From Deroplatys truncata (Eukaryota > Arthropoda > Insecta > Mantodea > Mantidae), in the NCBI GenBank assembly GCA_030765065.1, contig CM060977.1:98969795-99033794 (forward strand): a stretch of 64,000 bases of DNA, written 5' to 3'. Position 1 is the first letter of the stretch. The number at the start of each line of letters is the position of its first letter. The position numbers were made by a program, and so were the translations under genes. The notes below the pieces were generated by a model. The model worked only from the letters and a program-made list of their open reading frames with translations. It ran no database searches and was not told the DNA's origin. Shown here piece after piece: positions 34,213-46,034 of the stretch.

Positions 34213-34313
34213 AATATTAAATGAAGTATTCTACGGGCTTGTGGACCGTGGTGTACTGGGCTCCTCCCTGTAGACCACGGTCCACAAGCCGGGATAATAC
34301 TTAATTTAATATT
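34213..34313. repeat. Long near-perfect hairpin, 40-bp arms
   Basis: The arm AATATTAAATGAAGTATT..GGGCTTGTGGACCGTGGT is answered, after a loop of about 20 nt, by ACCACGGTCCACAAGCC..AATACTTAATTTAATATT. Only a few mismatches near the middle of the arms. Confidence 0.9.
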
Positions 34314-34314
34314 C

Positions 34315-34440
34315 CCAGAATGTTGGAAGGTAGAAACACACGGGAAAAAATTCAGTGCCATAACCACTGGATTTGAACCAAGGATCTTTTCCGCCCAGTT
34401 GCTCTAACCCACTGAACCGCATTAAATTCCTCAAATGACT
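34315..34440 (-). mobile_element. tRNA-like SINE head
   Basis: The minus strand reads CGGTTCAGTGGGTTAGAGCAACTGG.. then TGGTTCAAATCC, good A- and B-box candidates. The hairpin at 34213-34313 lies directly downstream on this strand and may be part of the same element. Confidence 0.5.
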
Positions 34441-34599
34441 CGAATTTTTTTCAGTAAACCACAAGGAAATCTGAAATTCTTTTCGAAATGACATATCTCA
34501 ATAGCGACTAACAGTGTAGTTTATAAAGCCCCAGGCTTCATAGTTTAACCAACTCTTAGATCAATCAATGATATTTAATTGTTCTTTCAAACAAGCCGT

Positions 34600-34710
34600 G
34601 TGTAGGAAAAGGTCGGAAAGATGAAATCAGATTGAAAATTCAATATCGTAGCCGAGATTTGAACCTGTATCTTCCATCCAGTTGCTCTAACAAACTGAGG
34701 CAGAATACAT
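34600..34710 (-). mobile_element. tRNA-like SINE head, related fragment
   Basis: Minus strand TCAGTTTGTTAGAGCAACTGG and CAGGTTCAAATCTCGGCTACG. The adjacent AAGCCGTGTGTAGGAAAAGG is repeated at 54776. Confidence 0.5.
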
Positions 34711-35229
34711 GCTTTAGACTGATTCTACATTTCCAACTTTGTCGTACACACGGTTTGTGTGAAAGAACAATTAAACTACTACTCTTTCAAAGGTTTACAT
34801 TGTCTTCTTTTTTTATGGAGATAAACCTTCAGTACACATTCCGTTGTAGGTATCTAAGAAGAACGCAGTAGACTAAGACGATATTCAACGGATCCCTAGC
34901 GATGACTGAAATTCCATACTCCTTGTATGACTACGAGTAATATCTGACAAGCTGCATCATCTACTCACTCCGGTAGGAGCTGTTACAGAGATTATTTTTC
35001 GATATACTTCTTGTTAATAGAGTTAAATCTTCATTGCATATTTCAATGTAAGTTATAAGAAGAATATGATAAACTGTTTAGTCAAATATTTTAAGAGTGT
35101 GGCACTGTGTGATGGCTTTAAAATTACATCCTTTTTACAAAAAGGTGTTTCAACATGACAAAGAATATACCAGAAAAGCTTAACAATCAGACAAAAAATT
35201 ATTTTATATAGTAAAATGTGTGCTTGAAA
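34711..35229. other. Unassigned sequence
   Basis: The 100-codon minus frame (35053-35355) runs into family A sequence and is not a gene. Otherwise nothing recognised. Confidence 0.35.
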
Positions 35230-36610
35230 GAGGTCCACACGTTTTGTTATACGGTTCAGAATTATACAGTCATTCAGAATGAAGAGGATTTCAAAGGCTG
35301 TTTCCAGAAAATTAAAGATAAAATTATATTTGTGATGTAAATATCTTAAGCACATTGCATTTTAATCAAAATCCTTACAGAAAGTTTTGGAAAAATAAAA
35401 AATAACGAAACATCTTCCATGTAAAAGGTAGCTTACGATTGAAGAGTGCTTCTTGAAAATCTTTGTATCCATTTTTAAAGACGCTGTACTTAAGGGGACA
35501 AGGTAGTCTGAGAACATGGAAATTACACCTTAGTGTATTAAATTGCCACTGCTTTAAAGTCCTCAATGGTTGTTCTTGAAAATTTAATGAATTATTTTAT
35601 AACTCATGATAATTATTTAAAGTGGTTGTTTGCATTCATAGCTTATGTAGTTGAGTCCATAAAAATTATTTCATTCAGCAGAATATAATAACATTTACTC
35701 TTAAAACATGTGAATTCATGTACCTTTTTCTCTGATACTACTTGCAATACAGAATTACACTTTTTACATGCTTGTTCTTAGTATTATCAGCTATCTTCTG
35801 AACCTCAATTATTTGGTTATGTACACAGTTTACTAAAAATTGAAAAAACAAGTATCTGCAAATTCAAAAAAGGTAAAAATATGGAACGTTTACATTGCTG
35901 TTGCTCTCTTAATATCACTAAACTTATTATTGTGGTTCACAAAGTTTAGCTATGTGTTATATACATGTACTGAAAATTTCGGGTCTCTTCCTCTCATACT
36001 TTCTGAGAAAAAGGTACGTAAGTATCCAAAAATGTTGTTTTGAGAAAACTGAATTTAAGTTTGAGCATTACAATTCTGACACACTTCAGTACATTCTAAG
36101 GTCATAATCATCTGCACCTTCATTCCTGGATTGCTTGAGATTTTTTGATTGCCTTCTCTTGGTCCTGGCCTCTTGTGTGCTGAACTGCTTGCTGGGTATG
36201 ATATAATCGTTCGTTGTTGAAATATACAAAAATGTTCTAAAAAGGGGCATTGCATGACAGCTTTAAAGCAGTGCAGACTGACATTTAAATCACATTATAT
36301 GTCTTAAAATCTCTTAACACCCAAGAAGTATACATTTTCTGAAACTGGAAATAATAGAGGTTTTATTAGCGCTTAAAACCAAAAAAATTGATTTTTTACA
36401 ATTTCAGAGTACCTTGTCCCCTTAAATAGGAACTTTGGTGTTTAACCGACATTTCGTTTTTGTATTATACGTAGTGTTTACGAACACAGACGTTTTTCTG
36501 TTTTTTGTTTTATTTTTGGATTCTGGAAATTGTAAAACTTGTGTTTTCAGTGAAATCTCGATATCTAATTTTGGGTGAAATTAAATTCAATTACATGCAA
36601 TAGATAATTA
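35230..36610 (-). repeat. Family A, R copy split by a piggyBac-like element
   Basis: ATTCAGAATGAAGAGGATTTC.. to GCTGTACTTAA at 35493; resumes with TTAAATAGGAACTTTGGTGT at 36422. The join gives the normal family A string (ACTTAAATA..). Confidence 0.8.
35494..36421. mobile_element. Non-autonomous piggyBac-like element, 928 bp
   Basis: Terminal inverted repeats GGGGACAAGGTAGTCTGA and, reversed from the right, GGGGACAAGGTACTCTGA (17/18). Flanked by TTAA at 35490-35493 and 36422-36425, the hallmark target of piggyBac transposases. A sub-terminal CACTGCTTTAAAG occurs inverted near both ends. Frames within are under 70 codons, so no transposase is encoded and mobility would need one supplied in trans. 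The empty site is known because the host is a family A copy. Confidence 0.85.
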
Positions 36611-36639
36611 GTGCAACCTTGTCTAATATCTAGTATTTT

Positions 36640-37025
36640 CTTGTATGATGAATCAATATTTATCCCTTCCTAACATATTCATTCTTTATCCTATCGATCC
36701 TCAATCCATAATAATAAAAATTAATTTATAGCTTAATTAATTAGTTTACATATTAAACTCTATAGGAGCTTCTCGTCCCTTAATTTAATTCAAGCATTTT
36801 TATATTCTTTTACACTCTTGAAATTTCATTTCGGACGATTGAATTTTCCTCGTCATTTTTGAGTCGGTACCCAGGCTTCTCTGCCACAAAACAATGTGGA
36901 TAAAGCCGTTACTTTGTAATATTACATTTTAGTTTCCTTTCTAATTTCGATTTATAGGCTCTTTGGAATGTCCCATATACTGCTTGAAACGTGCTAGCTT
37001 TTTGATCAATGTCCTTGTCATTATG
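36640..37025 (-). pseudogene. LINE reverse-transcriptase C-terminal remnant
   Basis: Minus-strand frames give ..VYGTFQRAYKSKLERKLK.., a damaged LLYGSEAW block, IQSSEMKF and RIDRIKNEYVRKG, the order seen downstream of the catalytic domain in Jockey/I-like non-LTR retrotransposons. Interrupted by stops and frameshifts. Confidence 0.5.
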
Positions 37026-37082
37026 AAAGCTCATGTCACAGAAGATATTTGGAATTTGGGACTGGTTCCGAAATATTGTTTT

Positions 37083-37240
37083 CTACTATGAATGGAAAAC
37101 ACCAGATTTCCCAAAGCAGTGTTGGACTACATGCCGAAAGAAAGCAGAGATCGAGGGTGACCCAGGACACGCTGGAGAAAATTATTCAGAAGCCAGAACA
37201 AGCAAAGTGCCTAATCCGTGAAGTAAAGAAGAAGTACTCG
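37083..37240 (+). pseudogene. LINE 3'-terminal coding scrap
   Basis: A plus frame reads LDYMPKESRDRG, stop, PRTRW, resembling the GRPRTRW motif after the RT domain of non-LTR retrotransposons. Opposite strand to the preceding fragment. Confidence 0.35.
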
Positions 37241-37280
37241 TAATTAGAATAGAAAGTAAAAATGTACAGCTGAGATATAT

Positions 37281-37775
37281 TGTAAAAAAAATGAGAGCTC
37301 CAGTTGTTGCTAAACACTTTATTTATCACTTAGGTGCCTTCCGTAGCACAAACTTTACACTTGAGACACTTTTGAAAAACATTCAGAACAGAACACAGCT
37401 GATCTGTTGAATCGAATCACAACTGAACTGTTGAGATGCAACTGTCAGCTAAACTGCACTCGCATTTTCCACTTTTGACTGTTCAAACTTCTCCAATTCT
37501 TCAATTCAGTTAAATTGGTAACTTCTTAACCAACATAAAACACCCCCTCACTGGACAGAGCATGCTCTTATATAGGCCGCGCAATCAAAGCTTAATGTTA
37601 TAGAAGGGGAAGCTACTGGAAACATTTGAAGCAAATTTTCTGGAGCGACAAGTACTGCGGGGAAGCGGCACACAATCGGTTCCCGGCTATTGTTCTGAAA
37701 AAAGATCGAGGATCCGACGCAGGTGTTGGGCCGGGATGCACTTACTGTCGGCCCAAAGAACATGTCCAAATTACC
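37281..37775 (-). mobile_element. Solo LTR-like element L2, copy 2
   Basis: Inverted relative to 16346-16791. On the minus strand: GCATCCCGGCCC, CCGCTTCCCCGCAG, TTTCCAGTAGCTTCC, TATA box CTATATAAG, AAGTGTAAAGTTTGTG, polyadenylation-type AATAAAG, and terminus ..TTTACA followed by ATAT. The 5' boundary is uncertain. Confidence 0.65.
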
Positions 37776-38881
37776 CTTGCGCTATCTTTTAACAGCTTGT
37801 ATGTGGTTTTCTAATTTTATGTTTTTTGCGCATTAAATTTATTCTTTAAACTTCGGTTTTGCTCTGATTTGCACACATAATATCAAATGTGCTATATAAC
37901 GATACAAGCTCATATTTTAGGAATGCTTTATTCCTTGGCAAACAAAGAACCAATTAATACTGAAAAACAAGCAAAATTTTAAAACCAACAACTTCATAGA
38001 ACAAAAAACGTATTCCTCTACAACTAATAACATCTAATTCAACAAAATACATTTATTTTCACTGTAATAAATATTATAAAAGTCACTGTCATACTTCCTA
38101 ACAAATTTGAATGTGCAAGGGGATTTTAGAACATTTGTATTTTTTCGCTATATAAAAATAATTAATTTTATTATATGACAAATTATTTGAGCTAAAGTTT
38201 TGAGCTTTGCACGGTTATTTCTTTATATACTCATATTTAATGTGCCAAGAAGATCGAAAGTACAATCCCGATGTCCCTTTTGGGTAACTGATTGAATGAT
38301 ACAATTTTAAGTGACATTACCGAAACCCAACTTTATTTTGCATCACTCTTCCGAAAGAGATCCCCTGCATTACCGAGGTTAACTTTATTACTTATAATTA
38401 ATTCTCGAACATTTCCAGAGCAGCGCAAACGTTCATGGAAACTGTATAATCTGGGAACGATGAATAAATGAGAATATGATTTCTGTTCTGTATTTAATAA
38501 TAATCGGATAATACTACTACTACTGCCACACATTCACAATCTCGGGGCTTTGGAAAGGTTTGTCATTCCGAGGGATTTGGTCTGTGATGTTAGTAATTTC
38601 GATTGTGATGGAGGAAATCGGATTAATCCTGTGCTGCCTGATCGGCTATCAATTTGGTCTGTTTTGTAATTCCTATAAACAAGAACACATTAGAAGACTA
38701 ATAACGGATTTATACGTAGTTTCGTCAACAGGATATCAAACGACCTGAATTGAGGTTGTTAACGACAATGGGTATAGCTTGCTTCTACTGATCACATTTT
38801 ATTTCAAATGTTGACGAGGAAACACATAAACAAAGTATTTATAATTTAATAATGAATTGAATAATATGGAGAAAAATCATA
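37776..38881. other. Unassigned AT-rich sequence
   Basis: No gene or repeat recognised in about 1.1 kb. Confidence 0.35.
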
Positions 38882-40690
38882 TTTGTGACATTTCCATGAA
38901 TTTCTCTAACCACTATCCTTCATTCTTATGCAGCGCAGCTTTTACCAACTATTCCCATGGAGTAATACGAGGGGTGAACAGAAACTAAGGTTATAAGTTC
39001 GATATTCAGGAAGTTTCGTACATTATAGAGAAATTAGTAGTGTGCGGTAATTCTAACACATGCCGTTGGCAACTGTGCAGAGTTTCAGTCACCCGCCACC
39101 TACAGCGCTGCTTGTACCTAAACACAAACAGATCTCGCGATGAAATCCGCTTTGTTTAGAGGTTTACGAAGACATTGTAATGTCTGGTCAACATGTCGCA
39201 GAATGGTGTCGAAGGTTTGCACCAGTAGAGAAAAAGTCACCGACGAGGATCGTAGTGGCCGATCTAACATGGCATCAACACATTTGAACACAGCTGGCGT
39301 GAAGGATATGATTCAGGACAACACAAGGATTACTTACTGCATATAAACGGTAAAATCTGGAATGTCGTTCGGAAGCGTTGGTCACATTGTTCACGCTATT
39401 CTGCAGTACTAGAAATCTTGTTCCCGATGGGTTACACAAAATTTGTTCAAGGAAGACAAAGAGAAGAGCATGGAGGCACGTCAACAACTTTTGCAACGGT
39501 TCTCCACGGAAGGAAACAGTTTTCAACCCATTGCCACGGGTGACGAAACATGGATCCACCACTACATCTCCGGCAGTAAGCGGTCGTCATTGCTGTGGAA
39601 ATACCCCTCCTCTCCAAAGACTATGAAGTTTAAACTGACGACATCTGCCGGGAAGGTGATGGCCACAGTGTTTTGTGACAGCGCGCGTGTCATACTCACG
39701 TAGTTTTTGAAAAGTGACACAGTGACCGCTGACCGATTCTGCTTGACCTTGAGACGATTGAGCGAAGTAATCAGGAGGAAACGGCGAGGACTTCTCACCG
39801 AGGGTGTCATCTTCCTTCCTTCCCCCAGAAGTTCACCACGCTGTTGAAGTAGTTTCGTTGGGACTTATGGACCATCCTCCCTTCAGTCTGGACCTCGCTT
39901 TAAGAGACTTTTACCTTTTTCCTCACTAGAAGGAAAACTAGGAAGTCGACGATTGGTTTCGGACGAGAAGGTGAAATATTTCGCGACAACGTGACTGAAC
40001 ACGCAAGGACAGGTTTTCTCCAAGTGCCTAAACCGATATGGAGACTATGCCGAAAAATAACCTAATGTTTGTACTATCAGTTGGCTGCAATGCTTGCATA
40101 ACATAAAAAGTGCACGTTTCACTGCAGGCTTTGTAATATTAGTTTCTGATCACTCGTAATTTCATTACACATTTCGTTGTTGATAAGAGGGGAATGTAGG
40201 AAACCGAAGCTACAGTCAAGTGTTTAAAAGCAGGTGGCTATATTCTGGCTTTAAAACTCTATACTCTTCCCAGGACATCGACAGGACATTATAAGAATGA
40301 CGAAGTATTGAGAAACTCAAACGATTAATAACGGATATCTCGGAAATGGCTCATGTCATAGAAAAGTTAAATAAAAGAAATTGTGTGTTTGAAAGGGATA
40401 AACATTTTGGTGTAGTACGTTTTCGTCTATCGTTTAACGTTTACTAGTTATACAAGGTTATACAAAGTAGCTTCCAAGGACTGCACCGAATATTCACAGA
40501 GATGCCAGATATAAACTTTAATATATGGTATTTTTAACAAAGCTATTAAAAGTACTTTTGAGCAAGTCGAAAATTTTGAAAAATGTTCCACGTAAAGTGT
40601 ATATTCTTAAAAATCGTCCTGTTACACTTTGGAAGATACTGATCTTAGGTACTAAGTTTTGGCATTTATCTGACTTTGTTTGTACTTTCA
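38882..40690 (-). repeat. Family A, R copy split by mariner 3
   Basis: The left part 38882-38965 resembles the distal end (GACATTTCCATGAATTTCTCTAACC). The right part from 40159 has TTACACATTTCGTTGTTGATA and later GTAGTACGTTTTCGTCTATCG. Confidence 0.65.
38968..40156 (+). mobile_element. Mariner 3, near full length, transposase decayed
   Basis: 1189 bp between TA dinucleotides (38966-38967, 40157-40158). Terminal repeats CGAGGGGTGAACAGAAACT at the left and, reversed, CGAGTGATCAGAAACT at the right. The frames contain VAEWCRRF, LFKEDKEKSMEAR, TGDETWIHHY (first catalytic D intact), LLTEGVIFLPSPRSSP where HDNARPH is expected (second D lost), HPPFSLDLALRDFYLFPH (third D region) and a KCLNRYGDYAEK end followed by a stop. 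Frameshifts and stops make it inactive. Confidence 0.88.
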
Positions 40691-40699
40691 ATAAGGTAT

Positions 40700-40866
40700 T
40701 ACGCTTCATCCAAAAATTCCAATGCCGAAATTTAACCGTAAATACATATTTTGAGACCCATGAATAAAAACATATTTAGACAAAGGTCCTTGTATGTGTC
40801 TGCCTATGTGTTACAATAGCATAACTTAAAAACGAAAAGTCGGATTAATACCAAGCTTGGTATTTA
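40700..40866 (+). repeat. Family A, F fragment
   Basis: CCAAAAATTCCAATGCCGAAATTTAACCG.. to AGCTTGGTATTTACCC; only the hairpin-proximal third is present. Confidence 0.7.
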
Positions 40867-40867
40867 C

Positions 40868-41657
40868 CCTTCATCTTTATTAGTAGGCATACAAACTATT
40901 CTTACTAAAGTTTATTTTTATAACTAATACATTTTAATCTAAATAAACCTTTGCATAAATAGCTATATTATATATTTCGTTCTAGATAAAAACAGAACAG
41001 CGATATATGTTTAAGAATTCGGCGCTATACGTTGGCCTTAAAATTCCATACTGCTTCCATGTAAGCGCGAGAAACAATGAATGTTAAAGGAACTTTAAAG
41101 AATGACGAAAAAATGAGCGATATTTCAGAAATGGCTTATGCCACAAAACACATATTTGAAATAAATTGTGTGTTTTAAAGAGATCTATATTTTTGTCTAG
41201 TACGTTTTCGTCTGTCGCTTAACGTTTACCAGTATACAATTTTTAACAAAATTCCTTCCAAGTAAAGAGGACTTCATAGGGTATTCCCAGAAAATTCAAG
41301 ATATACATTTTATTTGTTATGTACATATCTTTAATATATGGTATTTTAATAAAAATCGTCACATTCATGTTCTATAAAATCAAAATGTTCCATGTAAAAG
41401 ATCGTTGTGGGTGGGAAATTTTGTTGGAAATCTTCGTGTCGCATCCGTGGTAGATAATAAACTTAAACACCAAGTTTGGTAACTATGGAGCTTTTCGTTT
41501 TTGAGTATGTTGTTCACAGACATACGCAAACATCACGTTTCCAAAAATGTTTTTTCATTCGGGGTCCTCCAAACATGTATTTCCGGTGAAATCTCAGTAT
41601 CGAATTTTAGGGTAGAATGCTATTACCTTCTCTAAAATTTGGTGGAGAAAGTAAAAA
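40868..41657 (-). repeat. Family A, R copy
   Basis: CATCTTTATTAGTAGGCATACAAAC to GGTGGAGAAAGTAAAAA. Hairpin end intact (CTTCTCTAAAATTTGGTGGAGAAAG). Older subfamily. Confidence 0.85.
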
Positions 41658-43343
41658 TGCAGATCATGGTATTTGCGAAAGAAGACGTACAAAGTCTAGC
41701 CAAGGCAGTAGATTTAATTTCTCTTTTAAAGGCGATAGAGTTTAACTCTGATCCCCTCAGGCAAGTGATTAAATTAATTTAACGCTACATATCAAAGTTG
41801 TTTTCAGTATTAAAATATCTACATTTGTTATTATGCAATTTAGACCCACTACGTGTCAAATAATTATAAACTTTAGAACACTCAGTGTATCTATCAATAT
41901 TGTTTTAACATACTTTAGACCTGAGAAGATTGTGACTGATGGGAGGGTTAAAATATGAAATTTAATATAGAGTGGTTTATAATGAGGTAAAGCTGAGGTA
42001 TCACAAATAATTCTTAAATTTGTTTTCTAAATAAGAATCCTTTTAGCGTACCAGTGACATCCCCATAGCAATACACCATATCTACTCGTAATATGCAATG
42101 TTCATATCCACAATACACCAATAAATGAACTTTTAAGTCAACAGAGTTTCTGAGCACTCTGGGCATAAAATATACCTCTATTAATCTTATGTGACATTGC
42201 CACTGTAAATTGTATTCAAGATGAATAACTAAGCAGCAAATAGAAGCAGATTTATCTCAATTCACAGGATTAAAACTATAACTCGTATCATTGGTTTTAT
42301 TAAGAATCAAGCTTATGTTATTAGCATTACATCATTCAATAATTTTAACTGAAGAATTTTCAAGTTTACTTTGAGAAAATTCTATATTTGGACATTACAC
42401 GATTTGATAACGTAATTATTGACAGACAGATATAAATAATTAAAGAAAGAAATAACAGTAAAATAGAGAAACAAACCAGTATATAATGTAATAAGCTTGA
42501 GCTGAAATGTTATCCGAGAAGCAGGCCATTAGCGACATATTAAACAAAGTCATTAGCGACAGCCGAAGTAGCGAAAGAAAGGAGAAAGACACTTGGATTT
42601 TGATATTAAAGCTAACCTCCCTGGTAATAGAGTTAAGAGGTAACGTAGGATTCCAAGCATTGACTGGGCATTAAAAATAACATTGATCGGGAATTATCAA
42701 GTAGGCGGAGCTAACAGTAATAAAGACGTGCAATTTTAAATCAGAAAGCTATTCTCTCTGGTGCCGTCACCGGTACGTACTCCTCCTGTGACATTTTAAG
42801 CGCCTAGTGACGCGCTTGTGTAAGGAAGATTTCGCGGCTATTGCAAGAGTCTTGCCGATAAGCAATTTTGCGACTCGCAGCAAGTTACGATACTATTTTC
42901 TTTTATTGCTGAAACAGTTATTTCCAACCGTAACTTTGATACTGCGGAAGTTAGCAGGCATAATATTGAGTGCTACGATTCACAATTATTTTAATTTTTA
43001 TCTTCAAACGATCGGAAACCTGCTTCAAAAGCTCAAGTATGAGATCACTTAAATTTTTTATTCAATTTAAATTGGTGTTATCATTTAACAATACGGCCAC
43101 GCATTCCCTGAGAGAAAATCTCATAGCTTACCACTGGAGCAGCTGGCGCACCAGACAACAGACGAGCTACGAGATCACAGCAGCAGAATCAACAACGCAG
43201 CAGATAGAGTATAAATCACAAACGTCGATCATCGATACTGCTTCAAGTAGGCGTCACATCGTGGTGCAAATTTACTGCTTCAAACTGGCGACTGGCGACT
43301 GACGACCGGCGCGGCACTTTGACGACCATACTACTGCTTCGAA
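41658..43343. other. Unassigned sequence
   Basis: About 1.7 kb without a recognised repeat. Plus frames of 81 and 110 codons (42807-43052, 42970-43302) overlap, show no known motif and lack promoter context. Confidence 0.35.
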
Positions 43344-43372
43344 GCAAGATACATACAGCATATGTATCTTGC
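43344..43372. repeat. Short perfect hairpin
   Basis: GCAAGATACATA, loop CAGCA, TATGTATCTTGC: 12-bp perfect arms just outside the left end of mariner 4. Confidence 0.85.
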
Positions 43373-43387
43373 ATACATAGGTATGAA

Positions 43388-44098
43388 CGAGGGTAAGTCA
43401 GTAAGTATCCGCACATAGTTTTGAAATTTATTATAATAATATAAGCTTATATACCTCATTTTTCAACGTGGTCTCCTTGCTTCTTATTGCACATGGTCCA
43501 TCGTTACACAAGCTTTCTGATGCCCCAAGAAAAAGTTTTTCGGCTGAGAAGCAAGCCATTTATGCACCCTTTCCTTCACCTCTTGGTCTGTGGTGAAACG
43601 ACGGCCCCTTAAGGCATTTCTAAGTTCACCAAAAACGATATGATTTGTCACTTCATCGATAGTCAATCTTCCGTTCTCTGTATCAGGATACAGGCTTGCT
43701 CAATGTTGGCGTCACTAGTGGTTATGGATGGGCGTTTTGTTCTTTCCTCGTCCTTTACAGTTGTCCGAACATTTTTTAACTTTTCAGCCCTTTCGTACAC
43801 ATTTCGCCGGGGTAAACATTGCCCCCATGTTGTGCCAAAGGTCCTCGATGGATTTCGTCTCCTGGTACATTTTCAGAGGACAAAAAACGGATAATCGCAC
43901 GCTATTCTTTGGTGCAAACGGTGAGGAGTGCAACCATGTTTATTATGCAACAATGTAACACTCACTGGAGTGATAACGGTCAAACATTCCACAGGCGGAG
44001 ACAAAGGAACAACATGTTGACGTGCGCGGGCAAAAACTGATACGGCCAACCTACAAAAAATTTAATATAATGTGCGGATAATTATTGATTTACCCTCG
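43388..44098 (-). mobile_element. Mariner 4, internally deleted (711 bp)
   Basis: Terminal repeats CGAGGGTAAGTCAGTAAG at the left and, reversed, CGAGGGTAAATCAATAAT at the right, both leading to ATCCGCACAT. TA follows the right end; the left flank is AA. The minus strand keeps an N-terminal DNA-binding region (IHR..LAQHGGNVYP, DANIEQA..LTIDEVTNHIV) joined directly to the C-terminus (FGELRNALRGRRFTTDQEVK, WLASQPKNFF). All three catalytic aspartate blocks are missing. Can only move with a transposase supplied in trans. Confidence 0.85.
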
Positions 44099-44134
44099 TA
44101 TATATACATATATATATATTACATTAATAAGGAT

Positions 44135-44598
44135 AAGATAGGGCTAGAAGCGGAGGGGGACTTAATAACCCGATCTACGCAGATCTTTTGTACCTAAGCC
44201 CCTGACGGGGCGATTCCGGGAGGGAGAAAGGAGGTGATAAGGGACAGACGGACCAGGAGGCACGGCAAGCAGAGGAGGGGTCCCTACCGTTTATAGAGTT
44301 AAACTACCCGGATGGCAGCTGTTGCAGTTGGCTCCCCTCTCCCCCTGTGGGATTACACATACCCTGGGGTTCGGGAATCCGGAACTCAAGGAAGGAGATG
44401 AAAGGTGAAGTAAAAACAGAATCGAGTGAAATGGAGGAACAGGAAATTCGGGAGATGTAATGATCCTTCCCAACATTCGCCTAGCGACCGGGTAAACCCC
44501 CGAAAAACCAATGGGTCAGAAATGTCGGCCGCGGGAATCTAACCCACGACTTCCCAAATGCGATCACAGACGTTACCGCCTAAGCCATCCCGCTCGGT
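44135..44598 (-). mobile_element. tRNA-derived SINE
   Basis: On the minus strand: GAGCGGGATGGCTTAGGCGG (A box), GTGGGTTAGATTCCCGCGG (B box), then GGTTTTTCGGGGGTTTACCC, CCCCTGACGGGGC hairpin-like block reversed, and a tail ending ..GGCCCTATCTTATCC. About 460 bp. Confidence 0.8.
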
Positions 44599-44599
44599 T

Positions 44600-45655
44600 A
44601 GTATAGATATATAGTAGGGAAAACATATGCATCAAACGTTTTTCTAAATATAGTATTTAAAATTAAAGAAATATTGAGAAAATCGAAGCTCAGCATGTCT
44701 GCTTGGTACACCGAAAGTAATATGGCAACGAAAACGGATTCCTATTGAGTTTGAAGTAAGGACCGGGGCACGGCACCGGCACGTTCAATCACATAAGTTG
44801 CTGAGCACGTGGTTATATGATGTTAAACTTCAAAACAGAGCGATCTGGCGAATTTCATATTTCAAGGAAATGGAGCAAGACTCACCACGCTTTCATATGC
44901 ACCTTAGAGTGAGTAAAGCAAATTTTTAATTTATTGATCGTTTTATAAAATACAAAAACACAAAATTTAGCTTCAAAACGCAATTAAGAAAAAGTACCAG
45001 CTTTTGTGAATTACGATCTTTATACTGATCCTGATTACATTGAGAGAAAGAGCCATTTTTGCTTCATAATTATTACAAGCATGATTACCATGATAGACTT
45101 CGGTATTTAACCTTCCGTAACAAACGTTACACACCTTTATTAATTTTTATCCCTCGTACAATATCCCAGAAACTACCTTAACTAATCCAAAAATTCTTTC
45201 TGCCTTATTTTTTTAAAAATACATTTTTTATAACGAACTGTATGTACCCTCACAATAGGGTTATTTTAAAACGGGATGTTATTTAGCCTTAAACGATATG
45301 AGACCATCAACCAATGGTTATACTGTATTCCCATGGTAGCAAATGTTGCATCAAGTGAATCCGTCAGTAATAAATACCACTTACGCTAGGTCCAAATGAT
45401 GTAGTTTCGCAGAAATAATCCCCGAGGAAGGTAGACGGTAATGCTTGTCACACAATCGTGAAAACCATATACGTTTAGCTTAAATAGTTTTCATAATAAA
45501 AATAAATACCTATATATTCGATCTTAGTCACGTGGGCACTGAAATGGCCAACATTTGTGTTTGTAATTACATAGTACTGTAATGCAAACGATTGTCAGAA
45601 TGCTCTTAAAGGAATTACGCTGAACAAGCACCAGGACTTTATTCCTGCCTCTCTT

Positions 45656-45691
<36 letters not shown>

Positions 45692-46034
45692 GTTCAAGAT
45701 GAAAGCCAACAGTTCAATTAGCCTGGTAAGCAGAATGCTGGATCTGGAGAACGTCAGCCGTGACATGTTTATGATGCGTGTTTATTCTTCAGAGTCCAAG
45801 CACTTCATATCAGTAATCAGCTGTTGCTTTAAGTAGCAATAGAACAGGCGTGAATTCGTGCAATGGCTTTAACGATGCATTTAGTAGCGAGACTAAGAGC
45901 AGGCTTGAAATATTACTTGTAGGCTATACACACTTGTTAAAAGATACAACAAACAGGAACAGAGAAATCAATTCGGCTTAAGCAAGTTACAACTAAAGTG
46001 GTGGTGTAGGCAAAGCAAGTGTGTCTCGCGAAGT
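44600..46034. other. Unassigned sequence with (CT)n microsatellite
   Basis: A (CT)n tract at 45658-45689. The remainder has no recognised repeat or gene. Confidence 0.4.
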
